DNA of 64,000 nt from Ariolimax columbianus (Eukaryota > Mollusca > Gastropoda > Stylommatophora > Arionidae): positions 40,162,970-40,226,969 of the forward strand of contig JAVGWX010000011.1 in the NCBI GenBank assembly GCA_036924085.1. The letters run 5' to 3'. Shown here one piece after another: positions 21,778 through 34,400 of this stretch. Positions within the stretch are counted from its first letter, which is position 1; each line of letters begins with the position of its first letter. The notes under the pieces were generated by a model. That model was not told the origin of the DNA. It searched no databases and was given only the letters and a program-made list of their open reading frames with translations. The translations under genes were made by a program, and so were the position numbers.

Positions 21778-23510
21778 TTAAGTGTCGTGATCAATGATAT
21801 AGTTCTGGGGTTCTGGGTGTGAGAGACTTTGAGTGGCATGATCAATGATATAGTTCTGGGTATGAGAGACTTTAAGTGTCGTGATCAATGATATAGTTCT
21901 GGGTGTGAGAGATCTTAAGTGGCATGATCAATGATATAGTTCTGGACGTGAGAGACTTTAAGTGTCATGATCAATGATATAGTTCTGGGTGTGAGAGACT
22001 TTAAGTGGCATGATCAATGATATAGTTCTAGGTGTGAGAGACTTTAAGTGGCATGATCAATGATATAGTTCTGGGTGTGAGAGACTTTAAGTGTCGTGAT
22101 CAATGATATAGTTCTGGGTGTGGGAGACTTTAAGTGGCATCATCAATGATATAGTTCTGGGTGTGAGAGACTTTAAGTGTCGTGATCAATGATATAGTTC
22201 TGGGTGTGAGAGACTTTAAGTGTCGTGATCAATGATATAGTTCTGGGTGTGGGAGACTTTAAGTGGCATGATCAATGATATAGTTCTGGGTGTGAGAGAC
22301 TTTAAGTGTCATGATCAATGATATAGTTCTAGGTGTGAGAGACTTTAAGTGTCGTGATCAATGATATAGTTCTGGGTGTGAGAGACTTTAAGTGTCATGA
22401 TCAATGATATAGTTCTAGGTGTGAGAGACTTTAAGTGTCGTGATCAATGATATAGTTCTGGGTGTGAGAGACTTTAAGTGGCATGATCAATGATATAGTT
22501 CTGGGTGTGAGAGACTTTAAGTGGCATGATCAATGATATAGTTCTAGGTGTGAGAGACTTTAAGTGGCATGATCAATGATATAGTTCTGGACGTGAGAGA
22601 CTTTAAGTGGCATGATCAATGATATAGTTCTGGGTGTGAGAGACTTTAAGTGCCGTGATCAATGATATAGTTCTGGGTGTGAGAGACTTTAAGTGGCATA
22701 ATCAATGATATAGTTCTGGACGTGAGAGACTTTAAGTGGCATAATCAATGATATAGTTCTGGGGTTCTGGGTGTGAGAGACTTTAAGTGTCGTGATCAAT
22801 GATATAGTTCTGGGTGTGAGAGACTTTAAGTGGCATGATCAATGATATAGTTCTGGGGTTCTGGGTGTGAGAGACTTTGAGTGGCATGATCAATGATATA
22901 GTTCTGGGTATGAGAGACTTTAAGTGTCGTGATCAATGATATAATTCTGGGTGTGAGAGATCTTAAGTGGCATGATCAATGATATAGTTCTGGACGTGAG
23001 AGACTTTAAGTGTCATGATCAATGATATAGTTCTGGGTGTGAGAGACTTTAAGTGGCATGATCAATGATATAGTTCTAGGTGTGAGAGACTTTAAGTGGC
23101 ATGATCAATGATATAGTTCTAGGTGTGAGAGACTTTAAGTGGCATGATCAATGATATAGTTCTGGGTATGAGAGACTTTAAGTGTTGTGATCAATGATAT
23201 AGTTCTAGGTGTGAGAGACTTTAAGTGGCATGATCAATGATATAGTTCTGGGTATGAGAGACTTTAAGTGTCGTGATCAATGATATAGTTCTGGGTATGA
23301 GAGACTTTGAGTGGCATGATCAATGATATAGTTCTAGGTGTGAGAGACTTTAAGTGTCGCGATCAATGATATAGTTCTGGGTGTGAGAGACTTTAAGTGT
23401 CGTGATCAATGATATAGTTCTAGGTGTGAGAGACTTTAAGTGTCGCGATCAATGATATAGTTCTGCGTGTGAGAGATCTTAAGTGGCATTATCAATGATA
23501 TAATTCTGTG
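21778..23510. repeat. 43-bp minisatellite, about 40 units, with higher-order structure
   Basis: The unit has GTGTGAGAGACTTTAAGTGG followed by CATGATCAATGATATAGTTC. Two main variants alternate (GTGGCATG and GTGTCGTG). Irregular GGGGTTCTGGG junction units occur at about 21803, 22757 and 22851. The order of unit variants after 21803 is repeated after 22851, an offset of 1048 bp. The period is not a multiple of three and no frame stays open. Confidence 0.95.
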
Positions 23511-24095
23511 GAAGAAATGATATATCAAGGAAGCATGACTGTACGACATTCAAGGTTTGCTAAAAATGTATCGAACCTTAATTTTTTCCCTGTGAAAACA
23601 AATGAAACATGGGAGTTGTCCTCTGGCAGGGAGATGTAGTGACCTTCATGTGCAAGCATTAATTTTTGTCTCCACCCGCAGAGAGCATCAGTTGCTGGTA
23701 GTCAGCTCGTAAGTGTAGTGAACGTCCGTTGGATTTTCATTTGCTACAGAATGATGGAAAGACTTGAGCAGCGGTATTGCATCAAATTTTGGCAAAAGTT
23801 TAGCGGTTAAAAAGTCACAACCAATTGATAGATTCACCACACTTTCAGCAATGATGCCATGAGCATTATACAAATTAAGGAGTGATACTATGGCTTCAAA
23901 GATGGATTCACATTGGTGGAGAAGTCTCGCTGGATTGCGCAAACGGTGACCTGGCTTTCCGGACACCATCATGAGCTGTGGGTTTATGGACACGACCCAG
24001 AAACCAGGGTGCAGTCATCCCAGTGGAGACACTCATCATCTCCAAGGCAAAAATAAGCATTTGTTATTTGTTAAATAATAGGGTACAAACACACT
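23511..24095. other. No gene recognised
   Basis: A - strand open frame of 101 codons (23993-23688) shows no family motif known to me and no clear splice context. It may be a transposase remnant but nothing supports a name. The sequence ends at the TTAA that flanks the piggyBac derivative. Confidence 0.4.
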
Positions 24096-24099
24096 TTAA

Positions 24100-25198
24100 C
24101 CCTACCAGACCGCTGTACCCATTTTTCGGTAATTTCCTTAACTGCCGCTATACCGCTGGACCTAATTTTCGGTACTTTGGGTAATACGTGAATAAAATGC
24201 GTCAGAATCTAAAAATAACCAACCAATAGTGGTCAAACCTCATGGTTAGTCATTGCAAATGTCTGCACCCATGTTTGAATTGATTTTGTGGTGTTTAATG
24301 TGAACAAATTCGGAAAATTGACAATGAAACGAGCGGCTGATGAACCAAGCACTTCAACAAGAAAGCAAAGTAAGTCTAGGCTAATGACAGTCCAACAGGT
24401 GATCAATAATTTGGTTGATTCAGACTCTGAGGAGTCAGAATTTAATCAAGAATACTTTTCCAGTTCAAGTGAAACAGACAGTGAGAGTTCGATTGATGAG
24501 GAGAAGCTTGAACCTTGTAGATCTAGAGCTAGATCGATAGTAAGAGAAGGGAGGCGTGTCCCTCAAACAGCTGATGAGGGAGATCTAGGTGGTGATGAAG
24601 GTTGGACAAAGAATTTTGTATCACCAAATACAGATCTGAATTTCAATGAGGATGGAAAAGGCCCAGTGAACATTCCTGGATATATCACAGAGGAGAGTGA
24701 ACCGATTGACTTTTCATCCTTGTTTTTGGACGATACTTTCTGGCAAAATTTGACAGAAAACCAACCTCTGGGCACACCAATTGCATTTAGCAAAGCCCAA
24801 CTTCTACAATGCCAAAAATTTTAAGGATGCAACAGTGGAAGAAATGAAGGCTTTTCTTGGACTGAGGATCTATATGGAATACTTATGTATAAAGCCCAGC
24901 TATCGGGATTATTGGACAAATGAGGGCTCTTTGTTGGGTTTACTCCCGGATTTCGAAACGTTATGACTCGAGACAGCTTCTTGGCCTTTTGCTGGGTGGA
25001 TTGGCACACAAAGGTGGAATATTGATGCTAGATGAAAGGTAAACCTATTTTCTACAATGTCTCCAAGTTACATCTTATTCTAACCACTTGTTTGCATGTA
25101 ACTAACATTTTTCTATATCATGTTGGTTTTTTTCTCTTTAATGCTCAGGAGCCCAGGTATTGGGGACAGTTACGTTCAATGCCTCAGGTCTGGTAGGG
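24100..25198 (+). mobile_element. piggyBac deletion derivative with intact ends and TTAA sites
   Basis: Both ends carry the same 12-base inverted terminal repeat: CCCTACCAGACC at 24100-24111 and its complement GGTCTGGTAGGG at 25187-25198. Each end abuts TTAA (24096-24099 and 25199-25202), the target site that piggyBac elements duplicate. The 1099-bp interior holds only the N-terminal part of the transposase gene. The catalytic Asp region is missing, so any mobility would depend on an enzyme from elsewhere. Confidence 0.92.
24324..25023 (+). pseudogene. piggyBac transposase, N-terminal part only, frameshifted
   Basis: The frame starting MKRAADEPSTSTRK at 24324 has the acidic region usual for these proteins (LVDSDSEESEF, SSSSETDSESSIDEE). 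It then reads IDFSSLFLDDTFWQNL. A one-base frameshift near 24800 moves to NFYNAKNFKDATVEEMKAFL, GLRIYMEYLCIKPSYRDYW and, after another shift near 24965, MTRDSFLAFCWVDWHTK. This is the start of the DDE_Tnp_1_7-type domain. It breaks off before the catalytic Asp residues. Confidence 0.88.
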
Positions 25199-25202
25199 TT
25201 AA

Positions 25203-26100
25203 TATCTAATACCATTGGGGATGTATTCACTGATCCTGGGGAACATCTTTTGTAAGAGACAATTTAAATGAGAAATAAGAAACAATCCAAATTTAAAAAA
25301 ATTCAAGATGAATAATAATACAAATCTTAAATACATTTAGATTACGCAATTACTAGTCAAACTGTAAAGATGACACATCAACTCCACGGAGGGTAATGGG
25401 TATAGACATGCAAGACATGGTGAAAAATGATGACCTATGGGTAAGGAGCCAACAACAACCAGTGGAGTACTAAATGAAATGTTGGAAATTGGATTGGATA
25501 GGAAAGTGCCATCGAACGTGTACAGACAGGCACTGACATGGAATCCACAGGGGAGTAGGATGTGAGATAGACTGAGAAACGCCTGAAAACAAATAATGAA
25601 CTTTGGTCCCCGAACCCCAACTGGAGAAGGGTAGAAAGATCAGCTTAAGAATGAACTTGCTGGAGGATGGATGTCAATGGTCTATGAAGGGAGGGAGCCA
25701 CAGAAATTGATTGATGATTTATAGCCTGCTGAGTGTAGTAGAGTAGTTAGCCTTCTGGGTTTGAAATAAAGCTCTATAGATAAAGTCCCACATTTAATAC
25801 AGGAATCAGAACTAAAATCATGAATAACTCATTTTTCTGAGTAACTGACAATAAGCTACACACGTATAAATTGGACAAACACAACATTTTGATATAATAT
25901 ATGAAAAAAAAATGGATTTCTGGAATATGGCTATCATCATCAACATGGATTACTGGAATGTGGCACCACTGTCATATTATTCTGATTGCATCTTTAATGT
26001 TTACACTGTCCAATGAGTTCCCATAAAGAACTCAAATGTTTGTTTGGGAAGTTCTTTTTCAGCTCAGCATAGTTTTGAGTTGAATCAATGGTAGAAGATG
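25203..26100. other. No host gene; contains one LINE 3' end
   Basis: Apart from the LINE fragment at 25385-25700 the sequence is AT-rich and shows no exon-like open frame. Confidence 0.5.
25385..25700 (+). pseudogene. LINE 3' end fragment
   Basis: Across frames it reads DDLWVRSQQQPVE, WKLDWIGK, YRQALTWNPQG and R-TPTGEG, matching the WIGH-LRKP-RQALTWNPQGKR pattern of a common LINE C-terminus. The - strand fragment at 45610-45850 belongs to the same lineage. Confidence 0.7.
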
Positions 26101-26109
26101 ATGGAGTAG

Positions 26110-26460
26110 AAACCAGGACCGTGACAAAGAAAATGGAGAAGTGTGCTGAGGTTTTGAAATGTGGGTATTCAGAAGACTTGGACAAGTTTCTTGGAAAGAT
26201 AGAAAAGCCAATAGTGAGGTTCTGGAACAACTTTAGGTGGAACAGATACTTTTGAAGGAAATAAAAAACAGAAAAACACAATATTTTGGCCATTTCAAGA
26301 AGGCATAAGAGCCAAATGCGACAGAGGTACAGATGGACAGACAACATCAAGATGTGGTCGGGACACAGTTTACTGTGTGTACCAGCCTGGCAAGAGATAG
26401 ACAAAGGAAGATTCTTTGCTGCCAACCTTCGTTGCGGAGATGGCACTTGATTATGATGGT
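26110..26460 (+). pseudogene. LINE C-terminal fragment
   Basis: Broken + strand frames contain MEKCAEVLKCGY, FLGKIEKPIVRF and QRYRWTDNIKMWSG, followed by a WQEIDKGR-FA-NLR-GDGT-like end. The long - strand open frame over the same bases is a shadow. Confidence 0.6.
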
Positions 26461-26711
26461 GGGACAAGTGTATCTTCCTTAACTGGCAATACTGGGGGTC
26501 CTCTATACATATGCTCAGCAGTTCATCACTGTATAACAGCAAGCATTTTAAAATGAAAATCCAGCATATTGAGACAGGCATTTGACAAAAAAAAACCAGA
26601 GATAAGAAAATTATATTCACAGTAATTAGACAATGTTCCCTAGAAAAATCAATACACAGAAAAATAAACATAGATTGAAACAGGTTATATAAATGATCAA
26701 ACTAAAATATG

Positions 26712-26822
26712 TGAGATATAGGTTGGATGCGCATAGTTTTTAGATAAAGGAAATGTAAAAGAAACTAGTTGTATACAGACTATGAAGAGTCTTCTGAACC
26801 AGTATTAAGACGTTAAGTTAAA
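26712..26822 (+). mobile_element. CR1/L2-like LINE, copy A4, 3' tail only
   Basis: It begins in the last codons (GGTTGGATGCGCATAG) and continues through GTTGTATACAGACTATGAAG to GACGTTAAGTTAA. It is an extreme 5' truncation. Confidence 0.85.
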
Positions 26823-27044
26823 ATATTTTCTGATGAAAATGAATTGAAAAAAAATTATAATTTATACAAATGGTTATTGTGGAGGAGGAAGTCATTCATA
26901 AGGTTACTTACTAATTAAAAAGTAAAACCTCCATGAACCATAAAAATATAAAAGCAAATTTTTGAAGTGTATACATCTTAATCATCATAGGACCACCTTA
27001 CTGGGGAGGCAAAAATAGGTCCACTGTACTTCCTTCCATGAATA

Positions 27045-27290
27045 TTGTCAGGACAGGTCATCCCGTAACCTGTGAGGTCACAAATGAAGACATCTTCACG
27101 CCACCCCTCTCTGTCAGCGGCTGCTGCCTGTGCCTCCTCTGATTGGATATTGGTTCATTCTTTTATCTTGTCCTCCTACCTCTTTTTAGGGTGACCTCTT
27201 CACCGTCCGTCTTGCAGGATTGTATTTGCAAGACCGCTTGATCTCGTTAGCAAGTGAGTTTCTGTCTTTTGACAGTTGCCAAGTGGCAAT
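27045..27290 (-). pseudogene. RTE-like LINE 3' end, reverse copy
   Basis: Read on the - strand it matches 16750-16985: the GAAACTCACTTGC start, the RRGRPKKR-WEDK region, and the GTTACGGGATGACCTG end. It abuts LINE copy A5. Confidence 0.8.
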
Positions 27291-27512
27291 TAACTAAAGA
27301 AAGGTCCATATTAGATATTAGGAAATATTTTTTTTATTCAGAGAGTGAAGAATGATTTGCCACAGGAAGTAGTGGAGGCAGGCGACAATTAATGCATTTA
27401 AGAATAAATTGGATTTGCATAGCTTTTAGAGCAAGATAATGCAAATGAAACTGGTTGTATACAGACTCTGCAGAGTCTTTTAAACCAGTATAAAGACGTT
27501 AAGTTTAGACGT
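27290..27512 (+). mobile_element. CR1/L2-like LINE, copy A5, 3' end
   Basis: The C-terminal end of ORF2 is broken. The 3' tail keeps the perfect palindrome (27463-27478) and TTAAG end seen in copy A1. Confidence 0.88.
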
Positions 27513-27539
27513 TAAATTAGGAGTTCACAAGCGCAGGAG

Positions 27540-27705
27540 CCGAAGACGCAGCACAGTGAATGAGTTGACATCAGCGAGCAAGGCATAGCTGCCTGCTTGC
27601 ATCAGGGTCAGTGAACCAGAACTGAACAAGACTCAACTCCACCTTCAAGGGGTGACCCTGGAAAGAGGATGGCCTAGTTTAGTCTGCCGACCGTCTGATG
27701 GATGA
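27540..27705 (+). mobile_element. SINE C relative, 5' half
   Basis: CATCAGGGTCAGTGAACCAG, then ACTCCACCTTCAAGGGGTG and GGATGGCCTAGTTT, match the first half of SINE C with substitutions. Confidence 0.6.
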
Positions 27706-28253
27706 GGACACCGATATAAATGAATCAGTGATCCTCAGACTGCAAAGTTTTGACATAAAACGAGGTTTGAGCGGATTGGGGCGCATGGGAGGACAGGGCA
27801 AGAGGGTGTACAACCAGAAAGCTACAGGGACCATCAGCATCCAGACGCTGCACCATTTGCTGAGAGAGACTGAGCACTTATGGGTATGCCTGGAGCGCAG
27901 TGACGTTGATTCTTAGAAACAGAAACAGTCTACCAAAAGAAATAGGGAGCACAGTGGGAAGGCGAACCCAATACCGAAAAAAAGATATCACAACCTTGAT
28001 GTGAACTACGTCAAAACAAACTTTTCAGGACAAATGCCGAAGTAGAAAGACAAGCGTTGAGCAAGAAGGGGCTTGAGAGAATGGCACATGAATGTGTGTG
28101 ACCACAAAGTCAGTATCCATGCTCTTGGTCATTTTCTAGTGAAGTCAATTCTAGCCAACGTAACATGAATACCATTTCCTTTATGGCTTGTTCAAAATTA
28201 AAAGAAGGAAATGCGATATACATATCTTTTTTGTTTGTTTTTTAAACAAAACC
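27706..28253 (-). other. Downstream flank / possible 3' UTR of HLCS
   Basis: No clear polyadenylation signal could be fixed just after the HLCS stop at 28254-28256 (- strand). A + strand open frame (27698-27916) shows no known motif. No repeat family was recognised in this stretch. Confidence 0.4.
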
Positions 28254-28425
28254 TCAGGGGCGAGATTTAACATGTATAAGATTGTGCAGCATGTCAAATG
28301 AGTTCCCATCTGGCTGGACACTAATAACGCCATCTGGTGTGCGGACTGACAGAAACCCAAAGTCATCAAGTCCCACAATCACACCATCTGTGTTCTTGTC
28401 CGTCTGCACGCTCACCTTGGAGTCC
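28254..28425 (-). CDS. HLCS: HLCS exon 11 (C-terminal, stop at 28254-28256)
   Basis: The acceptor is ATCATCAG. The exon reads [20 protein letters not shown], then a [10 protein letters not shown] segment and [12 protein letters not shown], and ends VKSRP-stop. This is the conserved C-terminal domain of animal HLCS (human ends with a [11 protein letters not shown] block). It begins with one base that completes a Gly codon begun in exon 10. Confidence 0.96.
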
Positions 28426-31400
28426 CTGATGATAAAATAAAAAACTTTTTGATTAAATAATAAAATAATATTATTTATTTATATCTGCCTATCTTCACTG
28501 TTAGCTTACATATTTATTCTGCCTCTCCTTCACTGTCAGCTTACATATTTATATCTGCCTCTGCTTCACTGTTATCTTACATATTTATATCTGCCTCTGC
28601 TTCACTGTTAGCTTACATATTTATACCTGCCTCTCCTTCACTGTTAGCTAACATATTTATATCTGCCTCTCGTTCATTATCATCTCACATATTTATATCT
28701 GCCTCTCCATTATCGTCTCACATATTTATATCTGCCTCTCCTTCATTATTGTCTCGCATATTTATATCTGCCTCTCCATTATCGTCTCGCATATTTATAT
28801 CTACTTCTCCTTCATTATTGTCTCACATATTTGTATCTGCCTCTCCTTTATTATTGTCTCACATATTTATATCTGTCTGCTTCATTATTGTCTCATATTT
28901 ATATCTGCCCCTCCTTCATTATTGTCTCACATATTTATATCTACTTCTCTTTCATTATTGTCTCATTTATTTATATCTGCCTCTCCTTCATTATTGTCTT
29001 ACATATTTATCTGTGTCTATCTAATGAGATAATGCTGCAGAGATAGGTGAATTCTTTGGTGCCCTCCGTTATCTGGCCTTGAGTTTCAATAACCTATGGT
29101 ACTGTGTCGGAAATGAGGTTCTGAACTTTAGTTGTGGCACAGGATATAGACAGCAAATGTTGAAAGGTATAAATACAATATCTCACTGGTGCTGGTTGTA
29201 CACACTCTCACTACATCCTCTTGATGACCTTATTGCTTGACCTATGTTGGATGCCACTCCTGGTGTCTTTGGATCACAAATTGTTGGACACCGATTGATT
29301 TAAAGATGTCCTCTTCTCCATATCCAAGGTGCTCACAATTAGTACTTTCAAAATAAAAATGTCAGCTCTTTCATTGTCATTCCCAATATGACCAGAAAAA
29401 CAAATTCACGGAAGTCCCTGAAGATTTGAGGCATCTATGTCTGCAACCTGCTCACGCCAAAGCCATCCCTTCTGAACATTTTGTATCAAACACAGACAGA
29501 CACAGTGAGTCTTGTCTCACACTTTAACTGAAGGCTCCACCCTCAATTCTCACAGCATAGATCCATTGTATACGAAAATGCCTGCGCAATTATCAGGAAT
29601 ATTTACACTTATCAACTGTTCTTCTTCTTCGGCATTCATGATGGAAAGGATGTGATGATGTAGTTTATAGTAAAACAGCAATATATGTGCCTTTCTAGCC
29701 GACACATCTGATTTCAGCAGCCAGCTTTTTTAGGTACCTTTCAAACTGCAATCCCTATTCTTTTAGCCAGACTACATGAGTGCAGCCTGTTTCTAGGGCC
29801 GCCGTTTGAAGGCGGAATAGGGTCCAGGTAAGCTCTGGTTCTCTGACCCTGAAGCAAGCAGCCAGTCTCTGATGTGTATGGAGCTGACTCTGATGAAAGC
29901 AGCCAGACTCTGATGCGTATGGAGCTGACCCTGATGAAAGCAGCCAGACTCTGATGTGTATGGAGCTGACCCTGATGCAAGCAGCCAGCTAAGAGTGGTT
30001 GGCTACTGTCAGCTCATTCTCTGTGCTGCATCTTCTGCCCTTATCAGCTGTTCAACTTCAAGCTCTGTCTTCCAATTTCACTGCCAAGGCTGCTGATAAC
30101 AGTGGTAATCTGTCATTTTATCAGCAGTAAGGATCCATTCATCCCCTATAATTATGGTCTATCTGTGGTCACCTGTCCAATCATCTTCTCTGTGTGTGCC
30201 ATCCATGATATCTCCCTCATAATTCTCATTGCCTTGATGTCTGTAGTATTTCTGTAAAAAGGTACCTGTAGTATGTGGTTATTCCATTGAGTTTTTCATC
30301 AAGCATATATCTTGGTTATGTGGTTAGCGGAGTGGCATAGAAAGCAACTGACAGGTTACGGCCTACCTTGCTCTAATTTACACTTCCACCACCACATGTC
30401 CCAAAAAAATGTGACAAAACCTAATGGTTGGTAATTATACTGGGATTGACCTGGCAAGTCACTAGCAGATTTTCGCCTGCAAAAAAATTTACAAACATAG
30501 AACACCTCCCCACGATGTCTAACGACACAAGTTGACTGAAGCTAGATAGATAGATTCACTCAAAATATTATGAGCTCTCTGTGGAACATGTCTTCCACAA
30601 ATACACACCATGCCATCAAATGTGAACCTGCCTATATCTGTTTAAGTTTTTGTGCCTTGAAGTTTCTACAGGATGGGGTAGCCAACCCCATGTCATATCC
30701 ACTTTTATAATCTATTATGACATGCCTGGCAGGTTACAGTGTTAACTATTATTTGTTTCTCTTTTGGAACCTGGTAGAATTCAAGCAAATATATACAATA
30801 ACATGAAATAAAGCACTTAACGACAATATACTAAAACATAAAATATACATTAAAATGAAATAAAGTACTTTACGATAACGTATATGTCCAGATTACATAC
30901 CAGGAAATATTTGTTTAGTCAGATTGTGGTGAATGCATCGAATGAATGTACATTAATATGAAATAAAGCACTTAATGATAATGTTCTAATATATAATATA
31001 TTTATATTAAAAGCTGCCACAGAAAATTTACTTTTATGGAAACTAGAGAGGTAATACATTTTTTCTCTCTCTGATTTTCTTTGATCATTACAAAATAGAA
31101 TCTATTCTGTGTCAAGAAAAGAAACCTATCAAAACAAACATCACTCAAAGGAGCAAGGAAGTGACAGTCCAACTGTATAAAGTATTAGTGAGACCAAAAT
31201 TGGAGTACTGTATTCAGGTGTGGAGTTCTTATCACAGAGGGGATATAAACATGATGGAAAGGATACAAAGAAGAGCCAGTAAACTGATAATTGGATTCCA
31301 AAATTATAGTTATGAGGAAAGAGAAATACCAGCCTAAACTACCTAGAACAGAGAAGAATTTGAGGAGACAATACAAGTTTATTAGATACCTTAATCAATG

Positions 31401-34400
31401 GAAAGATAATTTAGACTATAACCAGTTTTTCATAGTACAACTGGCTACAAGAACTAGAGGGCACAGCTTCAAATTATTTAAAGACAGGTCTGGATTAGAT
31501 ATTGGGAACCATTTTTTTTATCAGAGTGGGGAATGCTTGGAACGCATTGTCACAGGGAAAAGTGGAGACAGGGTCAGTTAATGCATTCAAAAATAGATTG
31601 GATGCACAGCGTTTTTTTAGATGGTGGAATTGAAGAAACTGGATGTATACAGACTATTCTAAACCAGTATGATGAAGTTAAGACAATTATATTATCATTC
31701 ATCTATTTGTGACCATCTTTGTAATTTAAATGATATACTTTCCTCTGTGATGGCCCTAGACCCTGTTTAAGGTTGCGTGGTTGTTACATTAGCTTTTATT
31801 TCCATCTTCTTTGTTGTACCTAAAACTGCCTTTGAACCTTGCTTATTTTTCACTACCATTGATACTGCCTTTTACTGCAATCCCACACATGCTCTGCTTA
31901 TCAGTTATCAGATAAGAATTATTACCCGTGGATGTCGGTGAGCAAAGAATAGTACCACTGCAAACCTCCATGCATGTTGCAAAAGATGACTAAAAAAAAG
32001 TTGTGATCGAGGCCAGCAACTTCATCATGTAAAACACATTGTTAAAGAAACCACTTCTGCATGAATGCAGGTTTTATGTCAGACATGTGATGGGCTGGTT
32101 CTATGCTTTGTAAGGAGCACAAATTGGACAAGAAGAAGAAAATGATAAGAAATATGAAGGCAGAAGACATACCCATGCAGCCAGTGCTCGTAGTACTTGT
32201 CACAAAAAGCTGTATGCCCATCCTTCTCAAAGCTTTGCAGAAGAGCCTCTAAGCAGGTCACTGTTCGAGCAATCAGCTGACTTGAGCTCAGAGGTGACAG
32301 TGCCGGGAGTTCGGGATTAGAAATATTCCTCAATCTGATGATGTCATTGATGCATATTGTCGGGTTGCTATTACTGACGTTGAAACCACATCCTGTAACC
32401 CAAAAGAAAAACGTAAAATGAAATACGTTTATCACTGACTAAGGTCACATGACCACAAAAGCTTTCATTACTATGTCAAACCAACAATGACTAAATTATC
32501 TCGCTACACTGATGAAATTATCTAATAAAATTACCGCACTGATGAAATTATCTGATAAAATTAAGTGACACACTGATGAAATTATCTGATAAAATTAAGT
32601 GCCATACTGAGGAAATTATCTAATAAATTAAGTACTTCACCAGAGACAAATAACAACTTAATGTCTTTATACTGGTTTAGAAAACTCTGCAGAGTCTATA
32701 TACAACCAGTTTCATTTAGTTTTCCTTGCTCTAAAAACTATGTGCATTCAATCTATTCTTGAATCCATTAATTGTCCCTGTCTCCACTACTTCCTGTGGA
32801 AATGCATTCCAAGCATTCGCCACTCTCTGACTAAAAAGTATTTCCAAATATCTAATCTAGACCTTTCTTTAGTTCATTTATAGCTATGCCCTCTTGTTCT
32901 TGTAGGTGATTTTATTTTGAAAATCTTGTTATAGCCTAATTCATCTTTTAATTATCTTATAAACCTGTATTAAGTCACCTCGAATTCTTCTCTATTTTAG
33001 ACACTGTAGGCCGGGTTCTTCTGAGTCTTTCCCGGTAGCTTAAATTCAAAATTTCATCTATCAGTTTTGTCACTCTTCTTTGTATCCTTTTCAGCATGTT
33101 TATATCCCCTCTACAATAACTACTACACACCTAAACACAGTACTCCAATGCTTTAAACAGTTTGACTATCACTTCCTTGCTCCAATGTTTAATATTTCTT
33201 TTTATCATACCTAATATTGCATTTGCCTTTTTCACTGCTACCTGGACTTGCTCCCTCACCTTACCTGTATGATCTATTATAACCCCTGAAAACATCTATC
33301 CAAACACAACAACAATGAGAATGGATTTGACAAAGGATACAACACGACTTAATGTAGTAACCATTAACCAGAGAGTGACCAGGAATGTGTTTATCACAGT
33401 ATGTCATCATTTGACAAAGCACAATTTATGATTGACATACCTATGGTTGCATAAATTGTGGAGTCTATGAGAGTTGAAGTGACCAAAATTCCTCCAAGCT
33501 TCATCTCTTTACCATAGTAAATATCATTAGGCCACTTGAGTTTTATGTTCAGATTCTGAAATAAAGAGAGGGATTTCAGTGATTGGTGTTTCCTGAATGA
33601 AACATAGAGGATTTGATGATTGCTGTTGTTGTTTCGAATGCCCACAATGAGTAAGTTTACTCTTTTGAGCGCCCTGAAAAGGACGTTAAGTGACAGATTG
33701 CAGTAGCTTTCCTCACATCCCAAGCATGCTGTGAAGGTGGGCCAGGTCCTGCAGACGTGTTGCTCACTACTATGAGGATCACGTCAATCCCTCACCTCAT
33801 TAGCCAGGCTGACATGAAAACAGCCCGTTTCCAGGGAGTATTATGAGGAAGCCGAGGTGAGGGTCTTGGCCAGTATATTATGCCTGAGTCTGACTAATAT
33901 GTCTGATCAGTATATTTTGCCTGATGAGACATTATTCTTTCTTCCCTTAATAATTGTAGAATGAATATCAGCAGATTTGATGATTTGTTGAATGAAATAT
34001 GGAAGATATTATTAATATCGGAATAAAACATGAAGGATTTTTTTGCTTGCAGAATGTTATAAGAAGAAGTCAATGTTTGCTGAATGAACTGTCAAAGATA
34101 TGTTTGCAGAATGAAATAAGAAGAATTCACTGTTTGCTGAATGATATAGGGAGAATTTAATGTTTGCTGAATGAAATAGGGAGAATTAAATGTTTGCTGA
34201 ATGAAATGTCAAAGATATGATGTTTGCCGAATGAAATAAAAAGAATTCAACCTTATGCTAAATGAAATAGGGAGAATTCAATGTTTGCTGAATGAAATAC
34301 AATTTTGGGGGGATCCTGCATCCGACCCTGAGAAACAATATATGATGATTTCTCAGATAAGTACCATATTTTCATCTTTATATATTGATATACCTCATTT

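Noticed and set aside
23688..23993. A 101-codon - strand open frame
   Set aside because: No recognisable motif, no splice partners, and it sits next to a satellite. Not enough to call a gene.
26001..26671. A 225-codon - strand open frame
   Set aside because: It lies antisense over a decayed LINE C-terminus (26110-26460) and has no family motif. I judged it a shadow.
28749..29046. Repetitive hydrophobic open frames
   Set aside because: They are by-products of the 36-bp minisatellite in HLCS intron 10.
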